Source: Rhizobium sp. 16-449-1b (GTDB lineage Bacteria > Pseudomonadota > Alphaproteobacteria > Rhizobiales > Rhizobiaceae). Taken from it: a stretch of 64,000 bases of DNA. The notes under the pieces are model-generated. The model was not told where the DNA came from. It ran no database searches and saw nothing but the letters and a program-made list of their open reading frames with translations. Positions 7,955-16,417 of this stretch are shown here, piece by piece. The position numbers were made by a program, and so were the translations under genes. Location of the stretch: the NCBI RefSeq assembly GCF_017741935.1, contig NZ_JAGHMH010000024.1:186001-250000 (forward strand), in the 5' to 3' direction. Positions within the stretch are counted from its first letter, which is position 1. Each line of letters starts with the position of its first letter.

Positions 7955-9016
7955 TTGAGGGCGCATTACGTATTGGGACGATCTCTCTTCGGGATCATGA
8001 TTGTGGGCTTAGCTGCCACGGGCTGCACCAGCACGCCAAAGACCACAGGCAGCATTCAGACGACCAAGCGTCTGCATACCGGCACGCCCGGTAAGGTCAC
8101 CTACAATTACACGACGGAAGACCGAACCTGTCTCAAGCGGGCGATGTATTTCGAATCGCTGCATTCCGACCACGATGGCTATATGGCTGTCGGCAGCGTC
8201 GTGATGAACCGCCTGACATCCCCTGCCTATCCCAAGTCCATTTGCGGCGTCGTTTCGCAGGCCAAGCAGTTCGCCCCCGGCGTCATGACCCGTGAGGTCA
8301 AGGCACAGGCGGAGCCCGATCTCAACGCAGCCGCCGACGCACTTTTGAAGGGTGAGCGCAATCCCGCCGTCAAGGAAGCCATGTTCTTCCATACCGACGG
8401 CATGAAGTTCCCCTACGACAACATGCATTACGTGACGGTTGCCGGCGGCAATGCCTTCTATGAGAAGCGCGGCGCCGATGGCGAGCTGCAGACCCCCTCG
8501 CCGCTCCCTGCCTACGAAGTCGCGATGAATTTCGTGCCCGCTCATAGCCAGATGGCCGCGCAGTTCGAACTGCTGACGCCAGCCGCTTCGCCGGCCCGCG
8601 AGCCGATCCCGATGGCGCAGGGCGTCGTCGAAACCGCATACGAAGCACCGGAAAGCGTCCCCGTTCCGCAGGCCGCCCCCATGCAGACGACCGCCGAAGC
8701 GGTCCGCATGGAACAGCCGCAGGTTCAGCAGGGCCAGGTGCAGCAGGGCCAGGTCCAGACCGCCCAGTTGCAACCGGCGCAAACGCAGCAGCCGCAATTC
8801 CAGCAGGATCGGTTCCAGCAAGCTCAGCCGCAGCAGGCGCAGGCCAAGCAGCAGCACGTGCTGCAGGTACCGGTCCAGCAGGCGTATGTCCCGTCCGAGC
8901 CGGCGCCCGCCGCCTTCGAGGCCGTTGCCTATACCGTCCCGACGGCAGTGGCCGTGCCGACGCCGCGCCCGGCGGCCTTCGACACCGCCCGCATGCGCGG
9001 CGGCATCGGCGGCTGA
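7955..9016 (+). CDS. SleB-like cell-wall hydrolase, lipoprotein
   Basis: This 353-residue protein has a lipoprotein signal (lipobox LAATGC) and a SleB/CwlJ-type Hydrolase_2 domain at about residues 50-175 (MYFES.. GYMAVGSVVMNR.. QFAPGVM.. MFFHTDG). The family cleaves peptidoglycan, probably as a muramidase or transglycosylase. The C-terminal part, about 185-353, is a low-complexity tail very rich in Gln and Pro (repeated VQQGQ, QQAQ), likely an unstructured linker or wall-spanning stretch. Translation starts at TTG after AGGGGG. It is monocistronic and ends at a strong terminator. Confidence 0.88.
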   Translation: MRAHYVLGRSLFGIMIVGLAATGCTSTPKTTGSIQTTKRLHTGTPGKVTYNYTTEDRTCLKRAMYFESLHSDHDGYMAVGSVVMNRLTSPAYPKSICGVVSQAKQFAPGVMTREVKAQAEPDLNAAADALLKGERNPAVKEAMFFHTDGMKFPYDNMHYVTVAGGNAFYEKRGADGELQTPSPLPAYEVAMNFVPAHSQMAAQFELLTPAASPAREPIPMAQGVVETAYEAPESVPVPQAAPMQTTAEAVRMEQPQVQQGQVQQGQVQTAQLQPAQTQQPQFQQDRFQQAQPQQAQAKQQHVLQVPVQQAYVPSEPAPAAFEAVAYTVPTAVAVPTPRPAAFDTARMRGGIGG

Positions 9017-9042
9017 TCTCAGGCCTCCCGAGACGATCGAAC

Positions 9043-9079
9043 AAAAAAGGGTTCCAGCCTGCCGGCGGAACCCTTTTTC
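9043..9079. terminator. Bidirectional intrinsic terminator
   Basis: A stem GGGTTCC/GGAACCC (9049-9073) is preceded by six A and followed by five T. It can serve the SleB-like gene on the plus strand and the convergent chemoreceptor on the minus strand. Confidence 0.88.
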
Positions 9080-9160
9080 TTTGCCTATCTGTCTGTCAGG
9101 CCGTCGGCCCTTCGCCCCGCCCCAATGGCGCGTCATCACCGACGCGCCAGATCGCGATCG

Positions 9161-10852
9161 TCAGGCAACCCTGGCCAACGGCGCTATGCCCCGCGCGCTT
9201 CGCTCGTCACCGACCTTGAACTGGCCGATCAGCTCGAACAGCGCGCTCGCCTCAGCCGCCAGCTTGCGGCTCGCCGACGCGGTCTGCTCGACCATCGCCG
9301 CATTGCGCTGCGTATCCTGATCCATCGACATCACGGCCTCGTTGATCTGGCCCAGCGCCTGCGATTGCTCGCGCGCCGCCACCACGATGCCGGAGACATT
9401 GTCATGCACCTGCAGTACCCGCGACGCGATCGCCTGCAGCGCCGCACCGGTCTTGTCCACCAGCGCCACCCCATCGCGAACCGAGGCTTCGCTGTCATGG
9501 ATCAGCGCCTTGATTTCCTTGGCCGCATCCGCCGAACGCTGCGCCAGCTGCCGAACCTCCTGCGCCACGACCGCGAAGCCCTTGCCGGCTTCCCCGGCAC
9601 GCGCTGCCTCGACACCGGCGTTCAGCGCCAGGAGATTGGTCTGGAAGGCGATATCGTCGATAACACTCACGATGCCGGCGATCTGGGTCGAGGAACGCTC
9701 GATCCTGGCCATGGCGTCCACCGTCTGCTTGACGACATCGGCGGAATCCTGCGCACTCTTCGTCGTATCATCGACCAATCGACCGGCATCCGCCGCCCGG
9801 CGCGCCGAATCCGACACGGTCGTCGAAATCTCCGTCACCGCCGCGGCTGTCTCTTCGACGGAGGAAGCCTGCGATTCCGAACGGCGGGCGAGGTCGTCGG
9901 ACGCGGCACTGATCTCGCGCGTTCCCGATGCAATCTGCGTCGCGTTCCTGGCAATCGCCTGCATCGCCGCCCGCAACCGGCCGATCGAGGAGTTGTAATC
10001 GGTGCGCAGCGTCTCCAGCGAGGCGATGAAGGGCTTTTCGATCGTCTGGTCGAGATCGCCATCCGCCATCGCCTGAAGGCCGACGGCGAGTTCGTTGACG
10101 GCCCGCACCCGCTCGCTGACATCGGTCGCGAACTTCACGACCTTGAACACCTTGCCGCTCATGTCGAAGATCGGGTTGTAGGAGGCCTGGATGAAGACCT
10201 TGCGGCCACCCTTGCCGATACGCGCGAACTCGTCGGCAGCGAACTGCCCGGCCGCCAGGCTGCGCCAGAATTCCTTGTACTCCGCGCTCTCGGCATAGGC
10301 CGGATCGCAAAACATCGAATGATGCCGCCCCCGGATTTCCTCCAGCGTATAGCCGAGCGTCTTCAGGAAATTCTCGTTGGCCGTCAGGATATGGCCGTCG
10401 GGCGTGAACTCGATCGTCGCCTGCGCGCGCGAGAGCGCATCGAGCTTGCCGGCATCCTCGGCACTCTTCAGCTTGGTGTCGGTAATCACGGTGGCGAACT
10501 TCACGACCTTATAGGGCGTGCTGCCCTTGAAGACCGGATTGTAGGAGGCCTCGATCCACACCTCGCGCCCACCCTTGGCGATGCGCTTGTATTGCCGGCG
10601 ATCGAATTCGCCCTTGTTCAGGCCCTTCCAGAAGGCAGCGTACTCCGCGCTTCGAGCCTCTTCCGGATCGACGAACATACTGTGGGGTCGCCCCACGATC
10701 TCGTTCAGGCTGTATCCCATCGCCTGACAGAAATTCTCGTTGGCAAAGAGGATCTTGCCCGCCATGTCGAACTCGATCACGGCCTGGGAACGGCTGACGG
10801 CATCAAGAACGGCCTTGGCGCCCGCGGCGGATCCGAAAGAAAAAAGCTGCAT
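9161..10852 (-). CDS. Methyl-accepting chemotaxis protein with two PAS domains, cytoplasmic
   Basis: This 563-residue chemoreceptor has no transmembrane segment. Two tandem PAS domains occupy about residues 15-115 and 135-240; they are internal duplicates sharing EFDMAGK/EFTPDGH, ANENF, GRPHSMF/GRHHSMF and the PAC-like GGREVWIEASYNPVF/GGRKVFIQASYNPIF. A HAMP-like linker (about 250-295) precedes the MCP signalling hairpin (about 300-550), with the conserved tip IAFQTNLLALNAGVEAARAG. The protein probably senses a redox or small intracellular signal and controls CheA. I chose the ATG at 10852, after GAGG; an upstream ATG adds 19 unlikely residues. Confidence 0.93.
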   Translation of the reverse strand: MQLFSFGSAAGAKAVLDAVSRSQAVIEFDMAGKILFANENFCQAMGYSLNEIVGRPHSMFVDPEEARSAEYAAFWKGLNKGEFDRRQYKRIAKGGREVWIEASYNPVFKGSTPYKVVKFATVITDTKLKSAEDAGKLDALSRAQATIEFTPDGHILTANENFLKTLGYTLEEIRGRHHSMFCDPAYAESAEYKEFWRSLAAGQFAADEFARIGKGGRKVFIQASYNPIFDMSGKVFKVVKFATDVSERVRAVNELAVGLQAMADGDLDQTIEKPFIASLETLRTDYNSSIGRLRAAMQAIARNATQIASGTREISAASDDLARRSESQASSVEETAAAVTEISTTVSDSARRAADAGRLVDDTTKSAQDSADVVKQTVDAMARIERSSTQIAGIVSVIDDIAFQTNLLALNAGVEAARAGEAGKGFAVVAQEVRQLAQRSADAAKEIKALIHDSEASVRDGVALVDKTGAALQAIASRVLQVHDNVSGIVVAAREQSQALGQINEAVMSMDQDTQRNAAMVEQTASASRKLAAEASALFELIGQFKVGDERSARGIAPLARVA

Positions 10853-11119
10853 TATAATTTGCCTCAAACCGAAATGCGGACCGCCGAAAAAGCAAGGATC
10901 CATAAACATTCATTTCAGCGGCAAGATTTGCAGCGAATTCTTTCTGTTCAATTAATGTTCACCCACTGCGAGCATCTTGCAAGGCAAGTAACCGCATGTT
11001 TTTGCAAAACAAACAACCGATGAGAGATCGAGTCGATCGAGAACAACCGATACTGTCAAACATCGCCTGCAGCTAACAAAACCGGACCTGATCCCGCCGA
11101 ACTTGGCGCAACCCTCAGT

Positions 11120-11932
11120 TTAGCGTTGCAGGATCGCCACCGCCGCATCATAGACCGCCTGGCTGCCGGCAGCGATGATCGAGCCGCCATTCTCCGGCCG
11201 CCCGCCATCCCAGGTGGTGATGATGCCGCCCGCCTTCTCGATGACGGGAATGATCCCGCCGACATCGTAGGGCTTCAGGCCGTTCTCGACGACGAGATCG
11301 ATATGCCCGGCCGCCAGAAGCGCATAGGCGTAGCAATCGGTGCCATAGCGGAAGAGCCGCACCTGGCTCTCGATCTCGCGATAGCGCTCCATCTCGGTGC
11401 CGACGAAGAGATGCGGCGAGGTGGTGAACAGGATCGCATCGGAAAGCCCGGCGTAATCGCGCACCTGAAGCCGCTTCTCGCCGTCCGGACCGGTGTAATA
11501 GGAGCCGCTCTCGTCGGCGAAATAGCGCTCGCCGGTAAACGGCTGCTCGATCATCCCCATGATCGCCCGGCCGTTCCTGTAGAGCCCGATCAGCGTCCCC
11601 CAGACAGGAACGCCGGAGATGAACGCCCGCGTGCCGTCGATCGGGTCGATCACCCAGACATGCTCGCGATCAAGCCCGACATTGCCGAACTCCTCGCCGA
11701 GAATGCCGTGCTCGGGAAAATGCTGTTCGATCAGCGCCCGGATCGCCACTTCCGCCGCCCGATCGCCCTCGGTGACTGGGTCGAAGCCCGACGCCAGCTT
11801 GTTCGTCACGCCGGTCCCGGAGCGAAACCGTGGCAGCGTCTCGGCCTTGGCGGCTTCCGCGAGGCGATTGAAGAAGGTGCGATCAGGAAACATGAGGGAC
11901 ATCCGTGTGAGACTGTCGATGCCGCTTTCCAT
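11120..11932 (-). CDS. hisN: Histidinol-phosphatase, inositol-monophosphatase family
   Basis: This 270-residue enzyme belongs to the Mg-dependent inositol monophosphatase family. Metal and phosphate site motifs are all present: DPVTEGDRAAE, GEEFG, DPIDGTRAF and KPYDVGG. The sequence, especially the RTFFNRLAEAAKAETLPRFR start and FISGVPVWGTLIGL, resembles HisN histidinol-phosphatases of rhizobia, which catalyse the penultimate step of histidine synthesis; another sugar- or inositol-phosphatase role is possible. The start could also be the internal Met at residue 11 or 14. It is divergent from the small RNA at 12046. Confidence 0.85.
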   Translation of the reverse strand: MESGIDSLTRMSLMFPDRTFFNRLAEAAKAETLPRFRSGTGVTNKLASGFDPVTEGDRAAEVAIRALIEQHFPEHGILGEEFGNVGLDREHVWVIDPIDGTRAFISGVPVWGTLIGLYRNGRAIMGMIEQPFTGERYFADESGSYYTGPDGEKRLQVRDYAGLSDAILFTTSPHLFVGTEMERYREIESQVRLFRYGTDCYAYALLAAGHIDLVVENGLKPYDVGGIIPVIEKAGGIITTWDGGRPENGGSIIAAGSQAVYDAAVAILQR

Positions 11933-12011
11933 AGCCGAAAAGGCTCATTTTGCAAACGGAAGCAGCAACTTTTAGCCGGCTGCACATATTTTGCGCACCG
12001 CAATAAAATGA

Positions 12012-12040
12012 TTGACAATTGTGCACTGCAATAGTAGCGT
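12012..12040 (+). promoter_or_regulatory. Promoter of the MmgR/suhB-like small RNA
   Basis: A perfect -35 hexamer TTGACA lies at 12012-12017, about 34 bp before the predicted RNA 5' end. The -10 region is less clear (AATAGT or TAGTAG around 12030-12037). Confidence 0.5.
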
Positions 12041-12045
12041 CTCCC

Positions 12046-12122
12046 TACAGTCTTCTGACTGTAAATACCCTCCTTGGGTGTTTCCTCCCTAGACTTGGAC
12101 CGCCGCAAGGCGGTCTTTTTTT
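12046..12122 (+). ncRNA. mmgR: MmgR/suhB (alpha-r8) family small regulatory RNA
   Basis: This 77-nt intergenic RNA shows three stem-loops: ACAGTC/GACTGT (12047-12062), ACCC/GGGT (12067-12079) and a terminator GACCGCC/GGCGGTC ending in seven T (12116-12122). Between the second and third hairpins is the single-stranded TTTCCTCCCT, the decamer I recall as invariant in MmgR homologues. Rfam knows this family as suhB RNA, from its proximity to inositol-monophosphatase-family genes; here the neighbour is hisN of that same family. Such RNAs act by pairing near ribosome sites of target mRNAs. MmgR limits polyhydroxybutyrate granules in Sinorhizobium meliloti. The 5' end is inferred. Confidence 0.82.
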
Positions 12123-12262
12123 GTCGGGTTGGAAACAGACCAGCGCCGTCGCAGGCCCGGAGACACGAAAAACCCGCCGCTGCGACAGGTAACCTACCGC
12201 AACTTCACGACAGCAATACTGCGTTGGAATAAGGCGCACTCGAACGCGCGCGGAAAACCGCC

Positions 12263-13216
12263 CTACTCCGCCGCCAGCGCCGTATCGCCGGCGAACTTGG
12301 CGACGTAGTCGGCCATCTGCCGCATGAAGGAGGTGATCGCAGCGGCCACGAGCGGGAAATCGGCGCGGCGCTCGAGCGTCACCTCGTCGACATAGATCGA
12401 GCGATTGACCTCGATCTGCAGCGCGTGCAGGCCCCGCGAGGGGCGGCCGTAATGCTCGGTGATGAAGCCGCCGGCATAGGGCTTGTTGCGGATTGCAGCA
12501 AAGCCCATCTCCTCGAAGATGCTGACGGCCATGCGCGACAACTCAGCAGAAGCACTTGTGCCGTAGCGGTCGCCGATGATGAAATCCGGCCGCGAAGTCG
12601 CACCGGCAACGCGGATATTGCCCGGCATCGAGTGGCAGTCGATCAAAACGCCGAAGCCGAACTGCACATGCGTGCGCGCGATCAGCCGGCGCAGAGCCGC
12701 GTGATAGGGCTTGTAGACAGCCTCGATGCGATCGAGCGCCTCCTGCACCGGCAGGCGCCGCGCGTAGATCTCCATGTTCTCGGCGACGATGCGCGGGATA
12801 GTGCCAAGACCGCCCGCCACGCGCAGCGAATTGATATTGGCGTAGGCAGGCAAGAGCCCGTCGAACATGCGCGGGTCGAGTTCGTAGGGCTCGCGGTTCA
12901 CGTCGAGATAGGCGCGCGGAAAATTGGCGAGCAGCAGCGGCGCACCGAGCGCGCCTGCCGCCGAAAACAGCTCGTCGACATAGTGGTCTTCAGAGCGGCG
13001 GATCGAAATCCCCTGCAATCTCGATTGCGCGATGAACTCGGGCGGATAGATGCGGCCGCTATGAGGGGAATTGTAGACGAATGGAATGGTGTGCGACGCG
13101 GGTTCCCGTATCTCAAAAAGCTCGTACGCGGGAATCTCGTCCACCTGTTTCCCTCTTAACCATGCTGGCAGGCAGCTATCCTGCCCATGTTGCCAGTTGA
13201 AGGCCGCCAAGTCCAT
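12263..13216 (-). CDS. N-formylglutamate amidohydrolase family protein
   Basis: This 317-residue protein is of the FGase (HutG-like, Zn-dependent) family, which hydrolyses N-formyl-glutamate or related N-acyl amino acids in histidine breakdown. Visible motifs are NSPHSGR near residue 50, the acidic RSEDHYVDEL, DVNREPYELD, the metal-site DCHSMP and the late EVNRSIYVDE. Length is normal. It sits immediately upstream of and divergent to cpdR, an arrangement I recall from other rhizobia. No other hut genes are in the window, so the physiological substrate is not settled. Confidence 0.9.
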   Translation of the reverse strand: MDLAAFNWQHGQDSCLPAWLRGKQVDEIPAYELFEIREPASHTIPFVYNSPHSGRIYPPEFIAQSRLQGISIRRSEDHYVDELFSAAGALGAPLLLANFPRAYLDVNREPYELDPRMFDGLLPAYANINSLRVAGGLGTIPRIVAENMEIYARRLPVQEALDRIEAVYKPYHAALRRLIARTHVQFGFGVLIDCHSMPGNIRVAGATSRPDFIIGDRYGTSASAELSRMAVSIFEEMGFAAIRNKPYAGGFITEHYGRPSRGLHALQIEVNRSIYVDEVTLERRADFPLVAAAITSFMRQMADYVAKFAGDTALAAE

Positions 13217-13331
13217 ACTATCTCATGGGGATGACGCTTTGCACAGGCGCTTCACCGGTTGTTTACCGGCCGAAATCTAGTGTAAATGACCAATACTCAC
13301 GCATAAATTCCACTGATCAGCGGTCTGGATA

Positions 13332-13694
13332 ATGACTCAGAAGATACTTCTTGCAGAAGACGACAACGACATGCGCCGCTTCCTTGTGAAGGCGCTCGAA
13401 AAGGCAGGCTACAAGGTCCTGTCCTACGACAACGGCGCCAGCGCATACGACCGCCTTCGCGAAGAACCCTTTTCCCTTCTTCTCACCGATATCGTCATGC
13501 CCGAAATGGACGGCATCGAGCTGGCGCGCCGCGCCACCGAACTCGATCCCGACCTCAAGGTGATGTTCATCACCGGCTTTGCGGCCGTCGCGCTCAACCC
13601 TGATTCGAAGGCACCGAAGGACGCGAAGGTCCTTTCCAAGCCTTTCCACCTCCGCGACCTCGTTGACGAAGTCAATAAAATGCTTGCGGCCTAA
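13332..13694 (+). CDS. cpdR: Single-domain response regulator CpdR
   Basis: This 120-residue stand-alone receiver domain has the acidic pocket AEDDNDM near the N-terminus, phospho-acceptor Asp in LLTDIVMPEMDG (about residue 52), FITGFAAV and the lysine in LSKPFHLRD. CpdR works in the CckA-ChpT relay of alphaproteobacteria: when unphosphorylated it localises ClpXP to the pole and primes degradation of cell-cycle regulators. The sequence matches the rhizobial CpdR1 type closely. It has no output domain, as expected. It is followed directly by tRNA-Val. Confidence 0.93.
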   Translation: MTQKILLAEDDNDMRRFLVKALEKAGYKVLSYDNGASAYDRLREEPFSLLLTDIVMPEMDGIELARRATELDPDLKVMFITGFAAVALNPDSKAPKDAKVLSKPFHLRDLVDEVNKMLAA

Positions 13695-13777
13695 GGGTTC
13701 TGTGGGCGCATGTCACAAATCTGAAAAAGGCCTATTGACGGCCAAATAGGTTTGTGGTCTATGCGCCGACATCGGAT

Positions 13778-13852
<75 letters not shown>

Positions 13853-13876
13853 TCCAGATTAGACTGAATAGTCAGG

Positions 13877-13912
13877 GGCTTAGCGACATCGTTGATTGTT
13901 GCTAAGCCTTTT
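13877..13912 (+). terminator. Terminator downstream of tRNA-Val
   Basis: A 12-bp stem GGCTTAGCGACA/TGTTGCTAAGCC (one G-U pair), with loop TCGTTGAT, is followed by four T. It is 25 bp after the tRNA. Confidence 0.75.
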
Positions 13913-14119
13913 CAGTAAGCAGCTAGCAAGCAGATTTCCGGGAACTCAGGGAACATTTCCCGTCTGTGACAAAGCGACCTTTCCCAGTTCCGTGAGATCA
14001 ACAACCATCGCTGATTCGCGTTTCCCGGTGGCGTCCATAACCTGAGCCCAGCCGTTTTTGTCATCCAACCCCGACAACGGGGTCACGGCACATTCAGCAA
14101 CAATCCTTGGTGCATCTAC

Positions 14120-15796
14120 CTAGCGCGCAATGCTGCCCACCGGCTCCAGGTCCGCCCCTGCCTTGATCACCCCGCGCTCGAGCATTGTCACCAAATCTGG
14201 CGGAAGACCTACGGCATCAACGGTCCTTTTGAAGGCGGCCGCGTCTATGCCTCCATCCGTCACGCTACCCGGCGCTTGCTCTGAGCCAAGCTCTCCTAGT
14301 GCGGCGGCGCGGATAACACTCGTCAGCGAACTGCGGCCGGTCACCCGCTCGGTCCAAAGGAGAGCCTCTGAATAGCGGGCGTCACGGAAGGCGTCCAGTG
14401 CGAGGACGACCATGGCACATCGTGGAACGATGTCGGTTTCCGCGCTAGCCTCCTTCGCCATTGCCAGTCCGGCGGACGTGTATCCTGCTGAATAAAGCAA
14501 GCCACCCAAGGCCGCTAAGGAATCCGGACTGTTCGGATTCAACGCGACGGCCCTGTTTCCTGCCTCGATCGCAGCTTCCAAGCTTCCACCTGCTGCTTGA
14601 GCCGCCATCAAAGCAAGCTGCGCCCGGTCGGAAAATGGGGCTCTGGCAACGGCGTCCTGCGCAAGCCGAAGCGCACGATCGGCGACCTCAGGCGGCGTCG
14701 CTCTTCCGGCGGGTGCAAGCAGAATACGGGCGAGAACTGCATTGGCGTCGGAATCGTGCGGCATGAGACGCACCGTTCGTTCGAGGCAATTGGCTGCCGC
14801 CTCAAGGCTGCCCCGAACTTCGAGCGCGTACTCCGCGCGCACGACGCAGTCGTTGCCGACGGAATCCTGAGCGGCATTCAATTTGATCGAGTTGATCACG
14901 CCTCGACTGGCCGCGATCCGCTTGGCAAGCGACGCAACGATCTCCTGTCTCGCGACGGCTTCGCTCTTTCCTGCCGTTTCAACCTTTTCCAACCCGGACA
15001 TCAGCAGGTTTCCGGAAGCGTTCTCCGTGACCTGCCACCAGACGCTTCGCTCGTCGAGATCGGAATAGTATTTGAGCTGAACCGAGTAACGCCGGTCGGC
15101 AGCGTTGGTCCTTACAGATGCATATGCCGGCTGCGCGACGATGATCGTCTGAAACTGTGTGAGTGCCGTCAGCAGGCCGTCACGTACCTGGCTTGCCTCT
15201 CCAGCCTGTTGTGGGTTCGCCGCGTCGACGGTGACGTACACGACGGGTTTCGTGGAAATGACGGGTCTCTGCGCGTAGGAGTATATGCTCAGCGTGGCGA
15301 TCGCTGCCAGAACCGACACCATTAACCCGGCGAACATCAACCTCCGCTTGGGCGGCGTGTTCTCCGGCTGGTATGGATTACGCCGGATGGTATGGCCGAG
15401 CGCTATCTCGTCGGCTTTTCTGTGATGAGGCGCGTTGGCGGTGTTGCGAGCAAAGCAGGCGATGTATTTCCCTTTTTTTACGCTTATCCAGATGTCGTGG
15501 TCTTCGCCGAACGCAACGTAAAAGGATTCCAACGTTGATCTGAGACGGCTGATCTCGATGCGGACGATTGGATCGATGCTAGAGTCGAAATTGCTCGGCC
15601 GTCCCAACACATCCACGGCAATGGCATAGGCCTTGACTTCCTCGTCTTTGATACGCTGAGCTACGAGATAGGTAAGTATTGCCTTCTGGCGGTCGGCAGT
15701 CTTGAACCTTTGATCTGCGAGAAGCCGTTGCAGCGCGGCTTCCGCCTCGGTGTCGTCCACGTGCTCCTGGAATTCGTCGTCAATCTCAGCACCCAT
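14120..15796 (-). CDS. Membrane-anchored winged-helix regulator with TPR-like C-terminus
   Basis: This 558-residue protein appears to be a one-component, ToxR/CadC-like regulator. The N-terminal 115 residues match the winged-helix module of rhizobial cyclase/TPR regulators (FKTADRQKAILTYLV, EVKAYAIAVDVLGRP, DPIVRIEISRLRSTLE, KGKYIACF). A single membrane helix follows at about 151-174, then a periplasmic part with TPR-like repeats (about 310-460, ALNPNSPDSLAALGGLLYSAG). I chose the ATG after GGGGA; a GTG 48 bp upstream is possible. It adjoins the block of envelope genes that share the 16-bp motif and is the obvious candidate to control them (inference); no motif copy was seen before its own gene. 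Confidence 0.8.
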   Translation of the reverse strand: MGAEIDDEFQEHVDDTEAEAALQRLLADQRFKTADRQKAILTYLVAQRIKDEEVKAYAIAVDVLGRPSNFDSSIDPIVRIEISRLRSTLESFYVAFGEDHDIWISVKKGKYIACFARNTANAPHHRKADEIALGHTIRRNPYQPENTPPKRRLMFAGLMVSVLAAIATLSIYSYAQRPVISTKPVVYVTVDAANPQQAGEASQVRDGLLTALTQFQTIIVAQPAYASVRTNAADRRYSVQLKYYSDLDERSVWWQVTENASGNLLMSGLEKVETAGKSEAVARQEIVASLAKRIAASRGVINSIKLNAAQDSVGNDCVVRAEYALEVRGSLEAAANCLERTVRLMPHDSDANAVLARILLAPAGRATPPEVADRALRLAQDAVARAPFSDRAQLALMAAQAAGGSLEAAIEAGNRAVALNPNSPDSLAALGGLLYSAGYTSAGLAMAKEASAETDIVPRCAMVVLALDAFRDARYSEALLWTERVTGRSSLTSVIRAAALGELGSEQAPGSVTDGGIDAAAFKRTVDAVGLPPDLVTMLERGVIKAGADLEPVGSIAR

Positions 15797-15913
15797 GGTC
15801 GTCCCCGATACGCCGGTCGAAAAGCTGAAATATGCGCAGAACACTATATCAACCCGATAACATTAAGTTGCAACCTTGAATCCTAATGAAACCGTCAGTC
15901 GTTAGGCGAAGTC

Positions 15914-16207
15914 CTAAATCGATGTCGTGTCACCAAGGACAATCGAGAGCACGTCACTTTCAATCTCGGAACAAAGCGTCTCGTACTCTTCGATCAGCGG
16001 GCAATCGCTTCGATCACGCTCCTTCTGGAACCTCTGCAGCGTAACGTATGCCTCCTCGTAGGCTTCGAACATGCCGTTGAGATGGGGCGATTGGGCTGCG
16101 ATGACTTGCAAGCGCCCACGTATGGCGGGCAACTTGAGCATGAGACGCCAGAGGCCGCGCTGGGCCTTTCTCGAACTCGTACTTGCTGGCTCCTCCGCAT
16201 CGCTCAT
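15914..16207 (-). CDS. Hypothetical 97-residue protein
   Basis: I do not recognise this protein. It starts MSDAEEPASTSSRKAQRG, has no signal peptide or membrane helix, and is mostly predicted helical and charged (FEAYEEAYVTLQRFQKERDRSD, EEYETLCSEIESDVLSIVL), suggesting a small cytoplasmic helical bundle. Although the frame is open far upstream, the ATG at 16207 is the sensible start because the upstream DNA carries the 16-bp motif at 16272-16287, whose spacing of 64 bp to this ATG resembles that of the other regulon genes. It is divergent from the sulfatase-like gene. Confidence 0.6.
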   Translation of the reverse strand: MSDAEEPASTSSRKAQRGLWRLMLKLPAIRGRLQVIAAQSPHLNGMFEAYEEAYVTLQRFQKERDRSDCPLIEEYETLCSEIESDVLSIVLGDTTSI

Positions 16208-16271
16208 CGGATCATTGCTCGCAGTTCCGACCAAACGCTCGATCGAAGATGCTCCCGTCACCGTCGTTGAG

Positions 16272-16287
16272 AAGTACGTTACGGTAA
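16272..16287 (-). promoter_or_regulatory. 16-bp regulon motif, copy B
   Basis: TTACCGTAACGTACTT on the minus strand, 64 bp before the 97-residue gene. It is identical to copy A and shares 13 invariant positions with all five copies. Confidence 0.8.
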
Positions 16288-16331
16288 ACCGCTCGAACGG
16301 CCTGAAGCTGTAACGTTTGTAATGTCGCCTA

Positions 16332-16347
16332 TTACCGTAACGTACTT
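16332..16347 (+). promoter_or_regulatory. 16-bp regulon motif, copy A
   Basis: TTACCGTAACGTACTT on the plus strand, 70 bp before the sulfatase-like gene. It lies in mirror orientation to copy B, 44 bp away. Confidence 0.8.
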
Positions 16348-16417
16348 CCAATATGCCTCCGCACCCGTACCGTCCGGGCCGCGGAATGTTGAGACATGCA
16401 AACTCACGGAGAACGAC

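Noticed and set aside
8700..8890. Gln-rich coding repeats in the SleB-like gene as a CRISPR-like or tandem DNA array
   Set aside because: Units vary in length and sequence and keep the reading frame; this is protein low complexity.
12045..12239. Minus-strand open frames across the small-RNA gap
   Set aside because: They lack start signals and run antisense through the terminator hairpin of the small RNA.
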